In this document: positions 36,065-45,453 of the stretch, piece by piece
Position numbering within the stretch: position 1 is the stretch's first letter
How the letters are laid out: every line of letters begins with the position of its first letter
Assembly (NCBI GenBank): GCA_016213845.1
Contig: JACQZN010000012.1
Location: 83,537-147,536 of the forward strand
DNA length: 64,000 bases
Source: Candidatus Wallbacteria bacterium
GTDB lineage: Bacteria; Muiribacteriota; UBA6191; JACPRK01
Direction: 5' to 3'
Made by a program: the position numbers and the translations under genes
Notes under the pieces: generated by a model
The model's database searches: none
What the model was told of the DNA's origin: nothing
What the model saw: only the letters and a program-made list of their open reading frames with translations

Positions 36065-36982
36065 ATGGAAGCGGCGGCCTCACATCGTGGCGGCCTGGTG
36101 GTCCGCGCCAACGCGAAGGTCAATCTGTTCCTTCGCGTCCATCAGCGTCTGCCGGGCGGGCTGCATCCGATCGAAGGCGTCTTCGCCACCGTTTCCTTGG
36201 CGGACCGGCTCGCGATCGACATCCGACCCACTCCAGGAATCACCCTCGTGACGGAGTTCGCCTTCGACTGCCCGGCCCCGGAGAACCTCTGTTCCCGGGC
36301 CGCCGCCGCCTTCCTCGAAGCGGCCGGACGCGCCCGCACGGGCTGCGAGATCCGGCTCGACAAGCAGATCCCCGTCTTCTCCGGGCTGGGGGGCGGCAGC
36401 GCCGACGCTGCGGCCGTCTTGGTCGCGCTCGAGCGGCTCCACGGCAGCCCGCTGGGGCAGTCCGCCCTCGAGGGCCTCGCCGCGCACCTCGGAAGCGACG
36501 TCCCCTTCGCCCTGCGCGGCGGGCTCGCCGCCGTCCGTGGCACGGGCAACGACGTCTCTCCCCTGCCCTGCCGGCCTCGCCTCCACCTGCTGGTCGTCAA
36601 GCCGCCCTGCGAGGTCTCGACCGCCTGGGCCTACTCGGCCTTCGACGCCTTTCCCGACAAGGCAGGCCCCGGCGATCTCGAGGCCATGACCGCAGCCCTG
36701 GCCGCGGACGACCCCGCGCGCATCGCCGCCAGCCTCCACAACAGCTTCGAGCCCGTCGTCGAGGCCCGCTTCCCGGCCGTCCGGCTCGCCCGCGAACAGC
36801 TCCTCTGGGCAGGCGCCCTGGGCGCCCGGCTCTCGGGCAGCGGCGCGGCCGTCTTCGGCGTCTTCGCGAGCGAGGAGGCCGCGGCCGAAGCCGAGTCGCG
36901 CCTGCGCGCGAAGTACCCCGTCTGGCGCTGTTCGCTCCGCCCTGCGGGCGTCGAGCTCGAGCGGGAGGGGCCGCCGGCATGA
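36065..36982 (+). CDS. ispE: 4-diphosphocytidyl-2-C-methyl-D-erythritol kinase
   Basis: The 305-residue GHMP kinase phosphorylates CDP-methylerythritol at the 2-OH, the fourth step of the MEP isoprenoid pathway. RANAKVNLFLRVHQRLPGGLHP is the substrate-binding start, PVFSGLGGGSADAAAVL the ATP-binding motif, and GALGARLSGSGAAVFGVF the third GHMP motif. ATG 36065 is used; GTG 36044 is an alternative. Its stop overlaps the dxr start by ATGA. It opens a MEP gene cluster. Confidence 0.95.
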   Translation: MEAAASHRGGLVVRANAKVNLFLRVHQRLPGGLHPIEGVFATVSLADRLAIDIRPTPGITLVTEFAFDCPAPENLCSRAAAAFLEAAGRARTGCEIRLDKQIPVFSGLGGGSADAAAVLVALERLHGSPLGQSALEGLAAHLGSDVPFALRGGLAAVRGTGNDVSPLPCRPRLHLLVVKPPCEVSTAWAYSAFDAFPDKAGPGDLEAMTAALAADDPARIAASLHNSFEPVVEARFPAVRLAREQLLWAGALGARLSGSGAAVFGVFASEEAAAEAESRLRAKYPVWRCSLRPAGVELEREGPPA

Positions 36983-38151
36983 CCGCCCCGCGCTCAATAG
37001 GAGTCATCGGCTCCACCGGCTCCGTCGGCCGCAGCACCTGCTCCGTCGTGCGCGAGTCCGCGGGGCGCCTGCGAATCGCCGGCCTGGCCGCCCACTCCAA
37101 CTGGGAGCTGATGCTGCAGCAGGTGCGGGAGTTCGGGCCGGCCCACGCCGCGCTGGTCGACGAGGCCGCCGCCGGCAAGCTGCGCGAGGCGCTCGGGCCC
37201 GGCTCGGGGTGCGAGGTTCACGCCGGCCCGGCCTCGCTCGAGACCATCGCCTCGCTCCCCGAGATCGAGACCGCCGTTTGCGCCGCCCTGGGCGCCGCCG
37301 GCATCCCGCCCGTCGTCGCCGCCATCCGCGCCGGCAAGACCGTCGGGCTGGCCAACAAGGAGGTCCTGGTCGCCGGCGGTTCCTTCATCACCGCGCTGGC
37401 GCGCGAAAAGGGCGTCACCCTCATCCCCATCGACAGCGAGCACTCCGCCATCTTCCAGTGCCTGCGCGGAGAGCGCGTCGCCGAGGTCCACTCGCTGCTC
37501 CTGACGGCCTCCGGCGGCCCCTTCCGCATGGTCCCGGCCGAGGCGCTCGCCACGGTCACTCGCGCCGAGGCGCTGAGGCACCCCAACTGGGTCATGGGGG
37601 AGAAGATCACCATCGACAGCGCCTCGCTGATGAACAAGGGGCTCGAGGTGATCGAGGCGCACTGGCTCTTCGGCCTGGGCTACGACCGCATCCGCGTCAT
37701 GGTTCACCCCCAGAGCATCGTCCACAGCATGGTCGAGTTTTGCGACGGCAGCCTCATCGCCCAGCTCGGCATCGCCGACATGCGGATCCCCATCCAGTTC
37801 GCGGTCAGCCATCCCGAGCGCTGGCCCATCGACTATCTGCCGCGCCTGGACCTGGCCGCCATCGCCACCCTCACCTTCGAGGAGCCCGATCTCGACCGAT
37901 TCCGCTGCCTCAGGCTCGCCTTCCAGTGCGGCAAGAAGGGCGGCACCTACCCCACCGTCCTGAACGCCGCCAACGAGATCGCCGACGAGCGCTTCCTCGG
38001 CGAGCGCATCCGCTTCATCGACATTCCCAACGTCATCGAGGGGGTCCTGGACCGCCACGAGAGCGCCCCGGCCAACGACCTCGAAACCATCCTTTCAGCC
38101 GACGGCTGGGCCCGCCGCGAAGCCGGCCGCATTGCCGAATCGGTCCGCTGA
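36979..38151 (+). CDS. dxr: 1-deoxy-D-xylulose 5-phosphate reductoisomerase
   Basis: ATG 36979 overlaps the ispE stop. The 390-residue product converts DXP to MEP with NADPH and a divalent metal. IGVIGSTGSVGRST is the NADPH loop; GLANKEVLVAGG, IPIDSEHSAIFQCL (metal Asp/Glu), LTASGGPF, HPNWVMGEKITIDSASLMNK and VHPQSIVHSMVEF are family signatures. Length is typical (about 390-400). The site-2 protease gene that often follows dxr is absent here. Confidence 0.97.
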   Translation: MTAPRSIGVIGSTGSVGRSTCSVVRESAGRLRIAGLAAHSNWELMLQQVREFGPAHAALVDEAAAGKLREALGPGSGCEVHAGPASLETIASLPEIETAVCAALGAAGIPPVVAAIRAGKTVGLANKEVLVAGGSFITALAREKGVTLIPIDSEHSAIFQCLRGERVAEVHSLLLTASGGPFRMVPAEALATVTRAEALRHPNWVMGEKITIDSASLMNKGLEVIEAHWLFGLGYDRIRVMVHPQSIVHSMVEFCDGSLIAQLGIADMRIPIQFAVSHPERWPIDYLPRLDLAAIATLTFEEPDLDRFRCLRLAFQCGKKGGTYPTVLNAANEIADERFLGERIRFIDIPNVIEGVLDRHESAPANDLETILSADGWARREAGRIAESVR

Positions 38152-38161
38152 GCCCCTACCC

Positions 38162-38917
38162 ATGCAGACCTATCACGGAATCCACATCCCGCGCGCCACC
38201 GCCGACTCCGTACTCGACGCGCTCGACAATTTTTTCTTCCACCGCTATTTCACCCGCCGCGGCAAGGCACTGGCGACGGACACCGTCTGGAACGTCGCCC
38301 TGTCCGACGAGCGCGACGGCTGGGTGAGCGTGTACGACGAAGGCGAGAACTTCCGCCGAGCCAACCTGCTGGCCCGCTCCATCTCCTCGCACCTGCATCG
38401 CCCTGCCCTCTGGACCGGGCTCTGGGAGGGACAGGATTTCTACTACCAGCTCTTCAACGACGGCGAGCCGATCGACGCCTACGACAGCGATCCTTCGATC
38501 TTCGACGCCGACGAGGGCTTCACCGACGACCCGGAAGGGACCGGCTGGCTGCCCGCCGACTTCTCCGGGCTCAACCGCGACCGCAACATTGCCGGGCTCG
38601 GGGACCCGACGGCCTTCTTCAGCGTGATCCGCTTCGCCGACGAGGCAGACCCCGGGCGGCTGCAGTCGCTTCTCTCGCGCGGCCGCGCCTACCACGGCGA
38701 GGGCTTGCCGGAGCATGAGGAGCTCGACTGGGCTTCCGAGGGCATTCGCGGCGTGGCGGAGCTGGTCGGGGTGGCGCCCGAGAGGATGTTGGCCGGATAC
38801 GACTCGCTTCTGGAGTCCAGCGAGCCCCCCGCCTGGCTGAAGCTGCTGGAGTACCGCCGCGTGGCGCGCGCCGACGGGGCCGAACCGCCGCGGCGGCGGA
38901 AGGGAAAGGCCGAGTGA
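38162..38917 (+). CDS. hypothetical protein inside the MEP gene cluster
   Basis: ATG 38162 lies 10 bases after dxr, with no strong Shine-Dalgarno. The 251-residue acidic soluble protein reads MQTYHGIHIPRATADSVLDA at its start. SVYDEGENFRRANLLARSIS and LWTGLWEGQDFYYQLFNDGE occur further on, and the C-terminus is basic (PPRRRKGKAE). I recognise no domain. It overlaps ispF by GTGA, so it is translated with the isoprenoid genes, but its content gives no clear link to isoprenoid chemistry. Confidence 0.75.
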   Translation: MQTYHGIHIPRATADSVLDALDNFFFHRYFTRRGKALATDTVWNVALSDERDGWVSVYDEGENFRRANLLARSISSHLHRPALWTGLWEGQDFYYQLFNDGEPIDAYDSDPSIFDADEGFTDDPEGTGWLPADFSGLNRDRNIAGLGDPTAFFSVIRFADEADPGRLQSLLSRGRAYHGEGLPEHEELDWASEGIRGVAELVGVAPERMLAGYDSLLESSEPPAWLKLLEYRRVARADGAEPPRRRKGKAE

Positions 38918-39468
38918 CACGGGTCGGCTTCGGTTTCGACGTCCACCCCTTTGCAGACCGGCGCAAGCTGGTCCTGGGGGGAGTGGAGGTGGCGCATCCC
39001 AGGGGGCTGGCGGGCCACTCCGACGCAGACGTGCTCTCGCACGCCGTGGCCGACGCGCTTCTGGGAGCCGCGGGCGAGGGTGACCTGGGGCAGCACTTCC
39101 CGGCCTCCGAGCCACGCTGGAAGGGCTGCTCCAGCCTCGTTTTCCTGGAGGCGATCCGCGAAATCCTGAACCGCGGGGGTTTCCGGATCGTCAACGTGGA
39201 TTGCACGGTGGTTGCCGAAAGGCCTAAAGTGCTGCCGTACGTCGGAGCCATACGGGAATCGCTGGGCCGTACCTTGGGAATCGAGGCGGCCCGCATAGGC
39301 GTCAAGGGCAAGACGTGCGAGGGCCTCGGCGCCATCGGCCGGGAAGAAGGCATGGCCGCGTACGCGGTGGCTCTCCTGGAAGCTCGCAAGGAACCCATTG
39401 GTGGCGGAGGCCAGCTCCGCAAGGCCCCGAGGAAGGGGCGTGTTTCGACCGGTGCAAGAAGGACTTGA
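38914..39468 (+). CDS. ispF: 2-C-methyl-D-erythritol 2,4-cyclodiphosphate synthase
   Basis: GTG 38914 overlaps the upstream stop. MTRVGFGFDVHPF supplies the zinc ligands (D9, H11), HSDADVLSHAVADALLGA the third (H43), and DLGQHFPASEPRWKG the substrate loop. IGVKGKTCEGLGAIGREEGM is the usual end of the fold. The enzyme, typically a trimer, makes MEcPP from CDP-ME-2-phosphate. At 184 residues it is about 25 longer than usual owing to a basic C-terminal tail that runs to the dxs start. Confidence 0.97.
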   Translation: MTRVGFGFDVHPFADRRKLVLGGVEVAHPRGLAGHSDADVLSHAVADALLGAAGEGDLGQHFPASEPRWKGCSSLVFLEAIREILNRGGFRIVNVDCTVVAERPKVLPYVGAIRESLGRTLGIEAARIGVKGKTCEGLGAIGREEGMAAYAVALLEARKEPIGGGGQLRKAPRKGRVSTGARRT

Positions 39469-39469
39469 G

Positions 39470-41476
39470 ATGACGAATTCGATCGCGATGACCTCCCCCC
39501 TGGACTTCCTGGAAAACCTCGTCCACCCGCAGGAAGTGAAGAAGCTTTCCGTGCCGCAGCTCGAGGAGCTGGCCGAGGTGATCCGGGAGAAGCTCGTGGA
39601 GGTCGCCAGCTCCAACGGCGGCCACCTGGCGCCCAACCTGGGGGTGGTGGAGCTGACGCTGGCGCTCCTGGCCCGGCTGGACTTGCCGACCGACGAGATC
39701 ATCTGGGACGTCGGCCACCAGGCCTACGTTTACAAGATGCTGACCGGGCGCTACAAGCGGTTCCCCAGCATCCGCACGCACGGCGGCCTGTCGGGCTTTC
39801 CCCGGCGCGACGAGAGCCTCTTCGACACCTTTGGCACGGCCCACGCCTCCACGTCCATCGCGGCCGGCATGGGCAAGGCTGTCGCGCGCGACATGAAGGG
39901 GTACCGCAACAACATCGTTGCGGTCATCGGTGACGGCGCGATGACGGGCGGCCTGGCGCACGAGGGGCTCAACAACGCGGGCCACATGAAGTCGAAGCTC
40001 CTGGTGATTCTCAACGACAACTCGATGTCGATCGCGCCCAACGTCGGCGCCTACCACCACTACCTGGAGCGCATCCGCTTCGACCCGGCCTACACGGCCA
40101 GCAAGAAGTACATCAAGGAGAAGCTGCACCAGATGCCGGCCGTCGGCGGGATGCTCGAGGGCGTGCTCGAATCGATGAAGACCGGCCTGAAGGCGATCGT
40201 CGTGCCGGGGCTCATCTTCGAGGAGCTGGGCTTCCGATACCTGGGGCCGGTGGACGGCCACTCGATCGAGGCGCTGCTCGAGGAGCTGGACCTGGCGCTG
40301 TCGGTGGAGGACCAGCCGGTGCTCTTGCACGTGAAGACCGTGAAGGGCAAGGGCTACGCGCCTGCCGAGGCCGATAAGCCGAAGTTCCACGGCTGCGGTG
40401 CCTTCGACAAGACGACCGGGACGGTGAAGCCCTCGAGCGGACCGCCGGCCTACCAGGCGGTGTTCGGCCGCACGATGGTGGAGCTGGGGCGCCAGGACCC
40501 GAAGATCGTAGGCATCACCGCGGCGATGCCCTCCGGCACGGGCCTGGACGCGATGGCCCGCGAGCTGCCCGATCAGTACTTCGACGTCGGTATCGCCGAG
40601 CAGTACGCCGTCTGCTTCGCGGCCGGGATGGCCACCTCCGGGATGAAGCCGGTCTGCGCCATCTACTCCACCTTCCTGCAGCGCGGCTACGACCAGATCA
40701 TCCACGACGTCGCCATCCAGAACCTGCCGGTCGTCTTCGCGATGGACCGCGGCGGCATCGTCGGCGACGACGGTCCGACGCACCAGGGGCTCTACGACAT
40801 CGCCTACATGCGCACGGTGCCGAACGTCGTGGTGATGTCACCCAAGGACGAGAACGAGCTGCGCCACATGCTGTACACGGCCGTCAACCACGCGGGGCCG
40901 ATCGCGCTCCGGTACCCGCGGGGCGCGGGGCTGGGCGTGGAGCTCGACAGCGAGCTCAAGCTGCTGCCGATCGGCAAGGGCGAGGAGGTCCGGGCCGGCA
41001 CCGATGTCGCGCTCCTGGGCTACGGGCACATGCTCGCGCCGGCACTGGAAGCGGCCACGCTGCTGACGGAGTCGGGTGTGAACGCCGCCGTGGTGAACCC
41101 GCGGTTCGCAAAACCGCTGGACCGGGAGCTGATCTTGTCATACGCGCGGCGCGGAATGCCGATGGTAACCGTTGAAGAGCACTCCCTCATGGGAGGGTTC
41201 GGCAGCGCCGTCTGCGAGCTGCTGGCCGACGAGGCGATCTCGGGCGTCCCGCTGTTGCGGATCGGCGTGCCCGACGAGCTCGTCGAACACGGCACGCAGA
41301 AGCAGATGCGGGAGCACTACGGCCTCACCCCGGCGGGCATCGCCAAGCGCACGCGCGAGTGGCTGGCGAAGGTCACCGGCAAGAAGCTCGACGAGCCCGC
41401 CCGCAAGGAGACGAAGGTGCTGACGGGCCACCGCGAGCGAGTGCCCGAGAAGCTCGAAGCGGCCTCCAGGGCCTGA
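39470..41476 (+). CDS. dxs: 1-deoxy-D-xylulose-5-phosphate synthase
   Basis: ATG 39470 follows ispF by one base, with AAGGA upstream. The 668-residue product condenses pyruvate and glyceraldehyde-3-phosphate using thiamine diphosphate, the entry step of the pathway. SSNGGHLAPNLGVVELT, DVGHQAYVYKMLTGR, VAVIGDGAMTGGLAHEGLNN (ThDP-binding GDG) and LGPVDGH are in the N-terminal half. DVGIAEQYAVCFAAGMA and MDRGGIVGDDGPTHQGLYDI are in the second. No IspD, IspG or IspH gene is in the window. Confidence 0.97.
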   Translation: MTNSIAMTSPLDFLENLVHPQEVKKLSVPQLEELAEVIREKLVEVASSNGGHLAPNLGVVELTLALLARLDLPTDEIIWDVGHQAYVYKMLTGRYKRFPSIRTHGGLSGFPRRDESLFDTFGTAHASTSIAAGMGKAVARDMKGYRNNIVAVIGDGAMTGGLAHEGLNNAGHMKSKLLVILNDNSMSIAPNVGAYHHYLERIRFDPAYTASKKYIKEKLHQMPAVGGMLEGVLESMKTGLKAIVVPGLIFEELGFRYLGPVDGHSIEALLEELDLALSVEDQPVLLHVKTVKGKGYAPAEADKPKFHGCGAFDKTTGTVKPSSGPPAYQAVFGRTMVELGRQDPKIVGITAAMPSGTGLDAMARELPDQYFDVGIAEQYAVCFAAGMATSGMKPVCAIYSTFLQRGYDQIIHDVAIQNLPVVFAMDRGGIVGDDGPTHQGLYDIAYMRTVPNVVVMSPKDENELRHMLYTAVNHAGPIALRYPRGAGLGVELDSELKLLPIGKGEEVRAGTDVALLGYGHMLAPALEAATLLTESGVNAAVVNPRFAKPLDRELILSYARRGMPMVTVEEHSLMGGFGSAVCELLADEAISGVPLLRIGVPDELVEHGTQKQMREHYGLTPAGIAKRTREWLAKVTGKKLDEPARKETKVLTGHRERVPEKLEAASRA

Positions 41477-41523
41477 ACCGGAGTTCCCGGGGAGGTCCCT
41501 GGCCCCGAGCCGGAGACCTCCCG

Positions 41524-44500
41524 ATGAAGCTGCCCGAACTCACGTCGCTCCTGGCCTCCTCCGATCCCGCCGACCGGCTGCAAGGACTGCAGGCGCTCGA
41601 CGAGCTGCGTGCGGCGGCGCAGGTACCGGTCGCCATACACCTCGTCCACGCCAGCCACCCGGCCGCCCGTGAGACGCTGCTGGCGCGGGTAGCCGCGCAC
41701 GGCAAGCAGGCGACCGCGGCAGCGCTCGGGCAGCTTCTCGAGAGCGATGCGCCGCATCCGGAGTCGGCGCTCTTCTACCTGTCGCTCGCGGGTGACCCTG
41801 CCTACAACGGGCTGTTGCTCTCGATGCTGCCGCAGTGCGCCGAGCCTATCCAGGTCGGGATTCTACAGGTGCTGTCGCGGACGGCCGACGAGTCTGCGCT
41901 GATCGCGCTCGCGGGGCTGGAGCCGCACCTGGCGGGGGCGGCGCGCCAGGCGATGGCCCGGTTTGCTGGGCGGCCAGCGGCGGCGGGGCGGTCCGGGCGG
42001 CCGGCCGAGCTCTCGGACAGCTACGTCAACTTCACGCTGGAGCAGCCCACGCATCGAGGGAAGGGCTCGGAGAAAGTGGGCGCGAGCGGCGCGCAACCAA
42101 CCCGGCCCGAGCCAGGGGCGGGCTTCGACAAGCTCAGCCCGAGCGGATCCAGTACAGACCAGCCTGAGCCGGGAGCGGGCTTCGACAGGTTCAGCGCTAG
42201 CGGGTCTGTTTCAGACCGGCCTGAGCCGCAGGCAAGGGTTGGGACATCGCTCAGGGAGCGGATCGCGCGCCGCCAGGAGCAGCGACGGATCTCGGCCTGG
42301 ATGGAGCGCGGAAAGCTGGCCGTCGTCGAGGCCGGGGGGCTCTTGACCTGGACGGCCGCGACGGCGCTTCTGACCCGCGCAGCCTGGGAGTCGTGGCATC
42401 TGGCGGGTCCCTTGAGTTGGGTGACTCCCTTGGGGCTGGCGCTGGCGCTCGTGGCGACGGCGGTGAGCTGGCGCCGGTTCACGCACGTCGACCGCGCCGC
42501 GCTCGCAGGCATCACGCTGGCCGCGTGCGCTGCCTTCTCGGCGCTCCAGGCGCCGCCGACTGAGCCGTCCGGGTTCGCGCTGTTCGGCCGTGACGCCGGC
42601 TTCTGGGGCAATCTACTCAGCTTGGCGTCGATCGCGCTCGTCGCCGGGGCCACGCTGGCCCAGCGCGAGTGGCCCCGCATGGCTCGGTTGGCCTCCATCG
42701 CGCTCTGCGCCTACACGGCACTAGGCTTCGTCCGGGCGCTGGCCATCGGCGCGCCGCTGGAAGTGGCACTCCTGGGCGGAGCCCACCTTCCCGAGATCGG
42801 CTCTGCCCTCTTGCAGCCGCCGGTCGCCTTCGTGAACGTCTTGCTGCCCGCCGCGATGCTCATGGCGGCGCTGCACGCGGCCCGGGGCTGGGGCGCCCCA
42901 GGCCTGCGCGGCCCCGCCGGCGCGTTCGCCTTCCTGGCCGTGCCGCTCGCAGCGTGCTCCTTCGTGCTGGAGACCCACCTGCTCCCCACCCCCCGCAGCC
43001 TGCTGCTGGGCACCTCCCCGGCCGGCGGCTTCGCAGGAGTCGACTACACCTCCGACTGGCTCGTGAGCGAGGAAGGCTCCGGAAAGCACCGCATCGAGAT
43101 CGCCACGCGAGGCAACTCCCGCCGCCGGGCCTACGAGCTCGCGGCCAAGGTCTCTCCCGCGCCGGTGGCCGGCAAATCGACCGAAGTGCTCGTTTCAGTC
43201 CGGGACGCCCGCCTGGGTCTGCCGATCTCCGGCTTGCGGCCGGGCGACCTCGAGATCTTCGAGGATGGAGAGAAGCAGGCCGTGAGCTCGCTGGAGCCCG
43301 TCGGGGGCGACCCCGCGGCCTATCGGCTGCGATACACGCGCGCCCTGCCGCCGATGGCCTCCGTGCGGCTCACGTCGCCCGCGTCCGGCACCGTCACTCG
43401 CGTCCTCAACGTGGTTGCCGAGACGGACCACCCAGCGTCGCGGATCGACCTCTTCGTCGACGACGAGCCGATCGGCACCTGCGACAAGGGCCCCGCCCGC
43501 GTCGCGGAGCCTGCCGAGGCTTTCAGCGCCGGCAAGCACGTCGTACGCGCTGTCGTGCGAGACCGATTCGGCCGCTCGAGCGAGGACCGCCGCGAGGTCA
43601 CGATCCAGCACTCCCTGCCCGATCTGGCCATCCTGCAGCCCTCCGAGGGCGGCGCCCTCTGGGGCGACGCCAAGCTCGAGGCCAGCGTCGCCGGCATCGC
43701 CGCGCGTCGGGTCGACCTCGTGATGGACTCCACGGTTCTCAAGACCTTCGCCGGCGCCGGTGAGCCCGTCCAGCTCGCCACGGCGGACCCCGATGGCGCG
43801 GTGCTCCCGGCCGACGCCTCGGTGCGCACCGAAGGCGCCGCCCGCATCTACACGGCGCGCTTCAACTCGCGGGCGATGCCGGAGGGGCTCCACCGGTTCG
43901 GCCTTCGGCTGATGACCGCGGACGGCCGCACGCTCGAGCGGCGCGTCACGGCCCGGATCGTGCGCCCGATGGTGGCAGTCCGGTTCGTCACCCCTGGCTA
44001 TCGCAGCCGGCTGAGCGGGAAGGTGCCTCTGCTCGCCGAGGCCGTCTGTTCCTGGCCGGAGCTGGGCATCGCGCGCATGGAGTTCACCGCCAACGGCAAG
44101 AGGCTGGGGCTCGTCGATCGCGCCCCGTACGCCTTCGAGTGGGACACCTCGGGCTGGGCGCCGGGTCGCTACAGGCTCGACGCAGTCGCAGCGTCCTCAA
44201 ACGGCGAGGTCGGCTCGGCGGCGGTCTTCGTCGAGGTCGCGCGCCCCGAGGCTGCGGTGGCGCTGGACGGGCTCTATGACGGAGCGAAGATCTTCTCGGC
44301 GCTCCAGATGCGCGCGGTCGCCTATGGGCCGGCGGCCGGCCGGATAAAGCGGATGGAGTGCCGGGTCGCGGGCGAGCTCCTCGCGCAGGGGGCGGCGGGC
44401 CCGCTGACCGTGCGGCTCGACCCGAGCGGGCGGCCGGACGGCGAGACGGCGGTGACGGTCGAGGCCGTGCTCGAGGACGGCAAGAAGATTTCGCGGAGCT

Positions 44501-45333
44501 ATCGGATCCACATGGCTGCGACCCAGGGGCCGCGGGCGACGCTGGCGGCCACCGCACACGGGGCCCCCGTGGAGCTACCGGCGGAGCCGCCGGAGCTCTC
44601 GGTGGACGGCCGCGTCGCCACGGGAGTTGCACTCCGGAAGGCCGCCGAGCGGCCGTCGAGCATCGCGCTGGTCGTGGACGTCAGCGCCAGCATGGCGGGA
44701 ACCCAGAGGCGCACGCACCTGGAGAGCGCCATCGGCCGGTTCGTCCACGCGCTCGGGGCCGATGATCGCGTCGCGCTCTACACCGTCAACGATGAGGTTT
44801 CGCTCGCTCAGCCGTTCACGACCGACCGCGACGCGATCACCGGCGGCCTGGCGGCGGCGCGAGCCTACGGCGCCACCGCGACCAACGACGCCGTGTTCCG
44901 CGCCGCGGAAGCACTCGGGCATGAGCGTGGCCGGCGGATCGTCGTCCTCTTCACGGACGGCTTCGACCAGAACATCGACTGGACGGGCCCCGCCAGCAGC
45001 CGGTTGCTGCCCCAGTCCATCGCCGCGGCCCGCGCGGCGGGAGTGGCCGTGCACGTGGTCGGCATCGGGCGCGAGATGCGGCAGGAGGCCGGCCTGGCCG
45101 AGCGACTGGCCAGCCGCCTGGCCTCCGAGACAGGCGGGCTCTACCAGTACGCCCCCTGGCCCAGGGACCTGCCCGCCGTCGTCGCCGGACTGACGCGACA
45201 CCTCCAGTCGGAGCTCGAGCTCTCCTGGGATGCCCCCGACGCCTGGGGCGAGCGCTCCCACACGCTCTCGGCCCGCTGGCCCACCCACCCCGATCGCGCC
45301 GCCCGCCTCTCCCCGTCCCGCTACGGCCTCTGA
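41524..45333 (+). CDS. HEAT-like / multi-pass membrane / Ig-like / VWA protein
   Basis: ATG 41524 follows dxs by 47 bases with GGAG upstream. The 1269-residue product has a HEAT-like N-terminus (residues 1-160) and a linker that includes two repeat-derived 19-residue units (about 199-237). About seven membrane segments span 270-470. Ig-like domains follow, with LVSVRDARLGLPISGLRPGD and VDLVMDSTVLKT. A C-terminal VWA domain spans about 1045-1225 with an intact MIDAS DVSAS (D1052, S1054, S1056), T at ATNDAVF and D in LFTDGFD. VWA domains bind metal-dependent ligands and this topology suggests an envelope protein. Function otherwise unknown. Confidence 0.8.
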   Translation: MKLPELTSLLASSDPADRLQGLQALDELRAAAQVPVAIHLVHASHPAARETLLARVAAHGKQATAAALGQLLESDAPHPESALFYLSLAGDPAYNGLLLSMLPQCAEPIQVGILQVLSRTADESALIALAGLEPHLAGAARQAMARFAGRPAAAGRSGRPAELSDSYVNFTLEQPTHRGKGSEKVGASGAQPTRPEPGAGFDKLSPSGSSTDQPEPGAGFDRFSASGSVSDRPEPQARVGTSLRERIARRQEQRRISAWMERGKLAVVEAGGLLTWTAATALLTRAAWESWHLAGPLSWVTPLGLALALVATAVSWRRFTHVDRAALAGITLAACAAFSALQAPPTEPSGFALFGRDAGFWGNLLSLASIALVAGATLAQREWPRMARLASIALCAYTALGFVRALAIGAPLEVALLGGAHLPEIGSALLQPPVAFVNVLLPAAMLMAALHAARGWGAPGLRGPAGAFAFLAVPLAACSFVLETHLLPTPRSLLLGTSPAGGFAGVDYTSDWLVSEEGSGKHRIEIATRGNSRRRAYELAAKVSPAPVAGKSTEVLVSVRDARLGLPISGLRPGDLEIFEDGEKQAVSSLEPVGGDPAAYRLRYTRALPPMASVRLTSPASGTVTRVLNVVAETDHPASRIDLFVDDEPIGTCDKGPARVAEPAEAFSAGKHVVRAVVRDRFGRSSEDRREVTIQHSLPDLAILQPSEGGALWGDAKLEASVAGIAARRVDLVMDSTVLKTFAGAGEPVQLATADPDGAVLPADASVRTEGAARIYTARFNSRAMPEGLHRFGLRLMTADGRTLERRVTARIVRPMVAVRFVTPGYRSRLSGKVPLLAEAVCSWPELGIARMEFTANGKRLGLVDRAPYAFEWDTSGWAPGRYRLDAVAASSNGEVGSAAVFVEVARPEAAVALDGLYDGAKIFSALQMRAVAYGPAAGRIKRMECRVAGELLAQGAAGPLTVRLDPSGRPDGETAVTVEAVLEDGKKISRSYRIHMAATQGPRATLAATAHGAPVELPAEPPELSVDGRVATGVALRKAAERPSSIALVVDVSASMAGTQRRTHLESAIGRFVHALGADDRVALYTVNDEVSLAQPFTTDRDAITGGLAAARAYGATATNDAVFRAAEALGHERGRRIVVLFTDGFDQNIDWTGPASSRLLPQSIAAARAAGVAVHVVGIGREMRQEAGLAERLASRLASETGGLYQYAPWPRDLPAVVAGLTRHLQSELELSWDAPDAWGERSHTLSARWPTHPDRAARLSPSRYGL
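42120..42233 (+). repeat. two in-frame 57-bp units of the TTCGACAAGCTCAG dispersed repeat
   Basis: Units at 42120 and 42177 translate to GFDKLSPSGSSTDQPEPGA and GFDRFSASGSVSDRPEPQA. The DNA is the reverse orientation of the 27981 family, and its 57-base spacing keeps the frame. Units differ more from each other than those at 27981, so they look older. Confidence 0.7.
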
Positions 45334-45344
45334 CCCCCTCCCCG

Positions 45345-45440
45345 CTCACCCTGAGCCTGTCGAAGGGTCATCCTGAGCAGGCCGCGCAGCGGTCGTGCGA
45401 AGGACCGTGTCGAAGGACCGTGCCGAAGGGCCCTCCCCAC
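45345..45440. repeat. dispersed CCTGAGCCTGTCGAAGG repeat cluster
   Basis: TCACCCTGAGCCTGTCGAAG is followed by TCATCCTGAGCAGG and three GAAGGACCGTG-type units. It fills the gap between convergent genes ending at 45333 and 45454; no gene is present. Confidence 0.6.
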
Positions 45441-45453
45441 GGACCACTGCCAC

